Below, in pieces: positions 60,413 to 64,000 of a DNA stretch of 64,000 bases. Source of the DNA: Congeria kusceri (lineage: Eukaryota; Mollusca; Bivalvia; Myida; Dreissenidae). The notes beneath the pieces were generated by a model. It saw nothing but the letters and a program-made list of their open reading frames with translations, did not search any database and was not told the DNA's origin. Every line of letters begins with the position of its first letter. The stretch's first letter is position 1. The stretch is taken from assembly GCA_027627225.1 (NCBI GenBank), contig CM051038.1, forward strand, positions 43,453,348-43,517,347, in the 5' to 3' direction. A program made the position numbers and the translations under genes.

Positions 60413-61062
60413 TTATTTATTTGTTCGTTCGTTCGTTCGTTCGTTCGTTCGTTCGTTCGTTCGTTCGTTCGTTCGTTCGTTCGTTCGTTCGTTCGTTCGT
60501 TCGTTCGTTCGTTCGTTCGTTCGTTCGTTCGTTCGTTCGTTCGTTCGTTCGTTCGTTCGTTCGTTCGTTCGTTCGTTCGTTCGTTCGTTCGTTCGTTCGT
60601 TCGTTCGTTCGTTCGTTCGTTCGTTCGTTCGTTCGTTCGTTCGTTCGTTCGTTCGTTCGTTCGTTCGTTCGTTCGTTCGTTCGTTCGTTCGTTCGTTCGT
60701 TCGTTCGTTCGTTCGTTCGTTCGTTCGTTCGTTCGTTCGTTCGTTCGTTCGTTCGTTCGTTCGTTCGTTCGTTCGTTCGTTCGTTCGTTCGTTCGTTCGT
60801 TCGTTCGTTCGTTCGTTCGTTCGTTCGTTCGTTCGTTCGTTCGTTCGTTCGTTCGTTCGTTCGTTCGTTCGTTCGTTCGTTCGTTCGTTCGTTCGTTCGT
60901 TCGTTCGTTCGTTCGTTCGTTCGTTCGTTCGTTCGTTCGTTCGTTCGTTCGTTCGTTCGTTCGTTCGTTCGTTCGTTCGTTCGTTCGTTCGTTCGTTCGT
61001 TCGTTCGTTCGTTCGTTCGTTCGTTCGTTCGTTCGTTCGTTCGTTCATTCATTCATTCATTC

Positions 61063-61106
<44 letters not shown>

Positions 61107-61139
61107 TTATTTATTATTTATTTATTTATTTATTTATTC
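60336..61139. repeat. compound tetranucleotide array (TTTA)n-(TTCG)~155-(TTCA)5-(TTTA)n
   Basis: 60336-60420 is tttattta; 60421-61043 is an apparently perfect ttcg run of about 620 bp; then five ttca units and ttatttattta to 61139. Frames across it (FVRS or NERT repeats) are not genes. Confidence 0.97.
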
Positions 61140-61234
61140 ATGTTTTATGTGAAAATTACGTGTCCATTTGTTTTAATGAGCAACTTTAATCAAAGATCTA
61201 TCAATGTCTGACGAATCAATGTTTGTTAATAGAT

Positions 61235-61308
61235 TTCTGCTTTAATTGAATCTGGATCTGGATGTATACGCTGTTAATTGAATCTGGATCTGGATGTTTA
61301 CGCTACAG
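61235..61308. repeat. 33-bp direct duplication
   Basis: aattgaatctggatctggat followed by gtatacgctg or gtttacgcta, two adjacent copies. Confidence 0.8.
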
Positions 61309-61545
61309 GGGCTTTCAACTTATGCGCAGTGGAGGTTGAGGACAGTTAGTAGCACTGTTGGAGAGCTCTCCTGAAGCTCTGTATAGAATCAGCACACACA
61401 ACAAAATAGTCTAGGCTGTTCCAGTCAAAGGTGTTTAATTAAATAAATGGATTGACTAAATTGTTCTGTTTTACAGGATATTGATTTGGAAACACTTTTG
61501 GTGATTTAAGGCATGTTTTTGGACTGGATTGCTAGTAACAAAGCC

Positions 61546-62016
61546 TTTAAAGGGACTTTTTCACAGATTTTCGTATTTGTTTCGTGAAAATGCCATTACA
61601 TGTCTTACCTGCAAAAATTTAAGCATCTGGAATGATCTAAAACAAATATTATATAAAGAAAAAAAAAGTAAAATGAAAAAAAAGCCTTGCCGGGACTCGA
61701 ACCCGGGACCTTCGGAATCAAAAATCTGATGCGCTAGCCACTCGGCCATTCGGACTTACACATTTGGTACTGTATTTTGAACGTTATGTTATTGATACAT
61801 GTGTTGTCCAATACGCTGAGTAAAAGCTTTACAAACGCTTTATAATTGTATCCATTTCAATTGATGATTATCCATAAACGAAACAATATATCCAATATAT
61901 TTTCTTTGTAATGAGTGTTATTTCGCTTGTTTGTATATAATGTATAATTTCTTTTTGGAATCTATGAATTTTTTTTTAAAATTGTCAATTTGCCAATCTT
62001 TTAACAGGTCCCTTTG
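61546..62016. mobile_element. tRNA-core element with terminal inverted repeats, copy 3
   Basis: Left end tttaaagggactttttcaca, right end ttttaacaggtccctttgaa. tRNA-like block at 61688-61755 (gggactcgaacccgggacc ... tagccactcggccattc), the best-preserved box B of the family. Confidence 0.78.
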
Positions 62017-63128
62017 AAGATTAGATTTAATAAGTCTTTTGCCACTAGTGGGGGTCAGATAGGCATGGGAGGGCATTGCTGGCACGGTCATGTTGTAGAG
62101 GAAGACTAGACGTGGTAACTTACGTCTATAAGTACGTAGATGTGTCAGCTCGAGTGTTCAAAGCATGCTGGTTGGCCAAAATAAGCTTATCTTCTGTTAG
62201 TTAAAACTTATTACCACTGAAACTGATTTTAAGTAATTGTTACAACAACCGTAAAATGAATGATATGTTTTGTGAAATGTGAGTGATGGTTGAGAACATG
62301 GGATTTTCATAATACATCTTCATGAAAGATATATTGCATGGCTGGTTACGATGCGATGACGAAGATTTCATAACCATAGTTATTTTTTAAAAGCAATATA
62401 TTGTAGCAGTTTCTTTTAAGCAAAGATCTATCAATAAACATGTTTGTAAATAGATCTCTGTTTTAAGTATTGGTTATTAAAGTCGATTATATAAAAGATC
62501 ATCTTTTTCATTACCGTGCTTACTCAACTGAAGTCCGAAGGGTCATCACAACGCTTTCTTTCGACAAACAATAGGTCAAATACAACTTTTATTTCACATT
62601 TTCAAATATTGAAACGTTAAGTCTATTGTAATATCAAGTTAGTTCAGTGGGGAATTTTGGTGCGCAACTTATGCCAAGTAAAAAGATGATGTTTGGAATA
62701 AAACTGAAATGAATTATTAGAACATATTGCGCAACACTGTTCCAATATCATAACCAATAAGTGTCACTTATTATTGTTCCGAGGTACCATACTATTATAA
62801 CATTTATAGCAGAACGTAACCTTTTCCTTTAAACTGTGTAACTCTTACAACTAAAATTTATTTTATCGCACACTCTTCACGCGTGATTTGACGTTATGTG
62901 ACTCAGAGCATACTTCCTCAGATTCAAAGAATGTTTTTCTTTAACAGTTTTCAATACTCCCTTGTTTTCAACGGAAAAGCAATGATTCGTCATTTCCCTT
63001 TTCACTAGAGTACAGAATAAAACAAATGTCGCAATGTGAGATCGGTGTAAAACGTTGTTTTGTGACAATTAGTCGGCACAATTTATGTTGCTTACATCTA
63101 GTGTTTCATTGTGTTTTAAATCTTGATT
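62017..63128. other. FMNL upstream flank
   Basis: AT-rich, no CpG cluster. The FMNL transcription start cannot be placed. No other gene seen. Confidence 0.5.
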
Positions 63129-63254
63129 ATGGGAAACTCTAATACCAAGGAGGATAATTTCAAGCATCACGAACTACGATTCTCCAGTATGCCGATTCGT
63201 ATGCCAATGCCAGAAGACCCTGCGGAACTGGAGCGGCGGTTCACGAAAGTTCTT
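63129..63254 (+). CDS. FMNL: formin-like protein, first coding exon
   Basis: ATG at 63129 opens a 42-codon exon ending in phase 0 at a consensus donor (CTT|gtaagt). The translation starts MGNSNTKEDNF and ends with IRMPMPEDPAELERRFTKVL. Vertebrate FMNL1-3 begin MGN and carry MPMPEP-x-ELEERFA-x-VL at the same place, just before the GTPase-binding/FH3 domain. Gly2 with MGN-S suggests N-myristoylation, as in FMNL proteins, targeting this actin-nucleating formin to the plasma membrane under Rho/Rac/Cdc42 control. The remaining exons lie beyond 64000. The exon is too short to stand out as an open frame; the call rests on motif match plus start and donor. Confidence 0.88.
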
Positions 63255-63726
63255 GTAAGTGTCGACATGCATAGATCATGTTGACTTCTAATTTCTGTTG
63301 ACACATTTATAACAGTTTAAAAAAATGACAATATACACACGGAACTTGACAACTGTTATTATCATTGCGATTTTTTTTTCAGCCAGCAGTTATGAATTCA
63401 TGTAAATGACAAAAAAAATTACTTAAACATGTTAAATCAATTGCATCAATCATGTCTGTTTAGTTTTTTTGCAAGTCTTTCAATTTTGTTTGCTAATCAT
63501 TTGGATTAAGAAATCTTATGGGAATAAAACTTTTTATGTCAACTTTCCATTCATTACTGTAAATATATAAAGCTACATGTTGGTTATTTACAAAATCTGC
63601 ACATTGAATTTTTTCATAATTTCATGAAAAGAAGGGTTTATATAAGGTCCAAGGGCACACACTTATGTCATGCAATGCTATGGAATTTACCTTTGCTCAG
63701 TAGTGTGCGTGGGTAAGAACCAGCAG

Positions 63727-63938
63727 CCTAGTTAGCTCAGATGGTAGAGCGCCGTGCTAGTGTTTCGTTGGTCAGAAGTAAACGGCAGGAGTGCCTGGAG
63801 TCGGCCTAAATGGTTAGTGGGAGGAGGAGTGTAGTGTGCGAGGGTAAGAACCAGCCACCGGTTAGCTCAGATGGTAGAGCGCCGTGCTACACTGCTAGTG
63901 TTCGGGCGGTCATGGGTTTGAGCCTTGCATTGGGTGCA
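63727..63938 (+). repeat. tandem tRNA-derived sequences (two ~131-bp units)
   Basis: Both units contain gttagctcagatggtagagc (box A). Only the second keeps a box-B-like gggtttgagcc. The anticodon arm is distorted by inserted bases (ctacactgctagtg), so neither folds as a normal tRNA. Each is preceded by gtagtgtgcg.gggtaagaa. Confidence 0.65.
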
Positions 63939-64000
63939 CTTTTCCTCTCATGTATACTTTAGCTCGTAGCAATTATTTGTATCAAAAGCATCATTGAAGT

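Noticed and set aside
60292..61211. Long FVRS/NERT-repeat open frames on both strands
   Set aside because: A 4-bp repeat without stops is open in all relevant frames; pure microsatellite.
63858..63938. Possible functional tRNA gene
   Set aside because: Good box A but poor box B and a distorted anticodon arm; tandem duplicate lacks box B altogether, so tRNA-derived repeat.

Overview
The window is nuclear DNA of an invertebrate animal, most likely a bivalve mollusc. The evidence is spliced genes with GT/AG introns, low GC, very dense short interspersed and tandem repeats, and repeat families of a kind I associate with bivalves. A hairpin-rich repeat present in six copies resembles sequence I remember from zebra mussel (Dreissena); that genus is an impression, not a result. 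There are no prokaryotic operons, CRISPR arrays or phage genes, and most open frames longer than 60 codons are chance or microsatellite frames.

Three protein-coding loci are supported. (1) A complete seven-exon gene for di-N-acetylchitobiase (CTBS, lysosomal GH18) runs on the minus strand from 29647 to 16284. Its exons join with matching phases into a 398-residue protein, and most exons are too short to show as long open frames. (2) A large minus-strand gene, 54668 to 44596, has four exons recovered (5' end not found) and at least 1607 codons. It encodes an acidic/basic, low-complexity, probably nuclear protein with one C2H2 zinc finger and six copies of a short motif around 'LLKKFGI'. I could not assign it to a family. 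(3) The first coding exon of a formin-like (FMNL) gene lies on the plus strand at 63129-63254; the rest is outside the window.

The remainder is repeat-rich. 1-2900: tRNA-related repeats and the 3' end of a LINE between inverted repeats. 4.6-5.7 kb: a 50-bp minisatellite and a hairpin element. 8.6-10.1 kb: a CpG-dense element. 10.7-12.9 kb: a 2-kb (AGN)n array. 13.7-15.4 kb: a 74-bp array, a hairpin element and a tRNA-related element. 16.2-29.7 kb: CTBS, with repeats in most introns. 29.7-44.3 kb: intergenic DNA with tandem-core elements and MITEs. 44.5-54.7 kb: the zinc-finger/KFGI gene. 55-57.5 kb: tandem-core repeats split by a hAT-like insertion. 60.3-61.1 kb: a 620-bp perfect (TTCG)n run. 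63.1 kb onward: FMNL exon 1 and tandem tRNA-derived sequence.

The strongest observations are: the CTBS minisatellite, which is an amplified exon-intron junction carrying dozens of decoy splice donors; the KFGI-motif protein; a LINE fragment lying directly against the CTBS exon 1 donor; and several non-autonomous DNA transposons whose ends and target-site duplications can be read directly.
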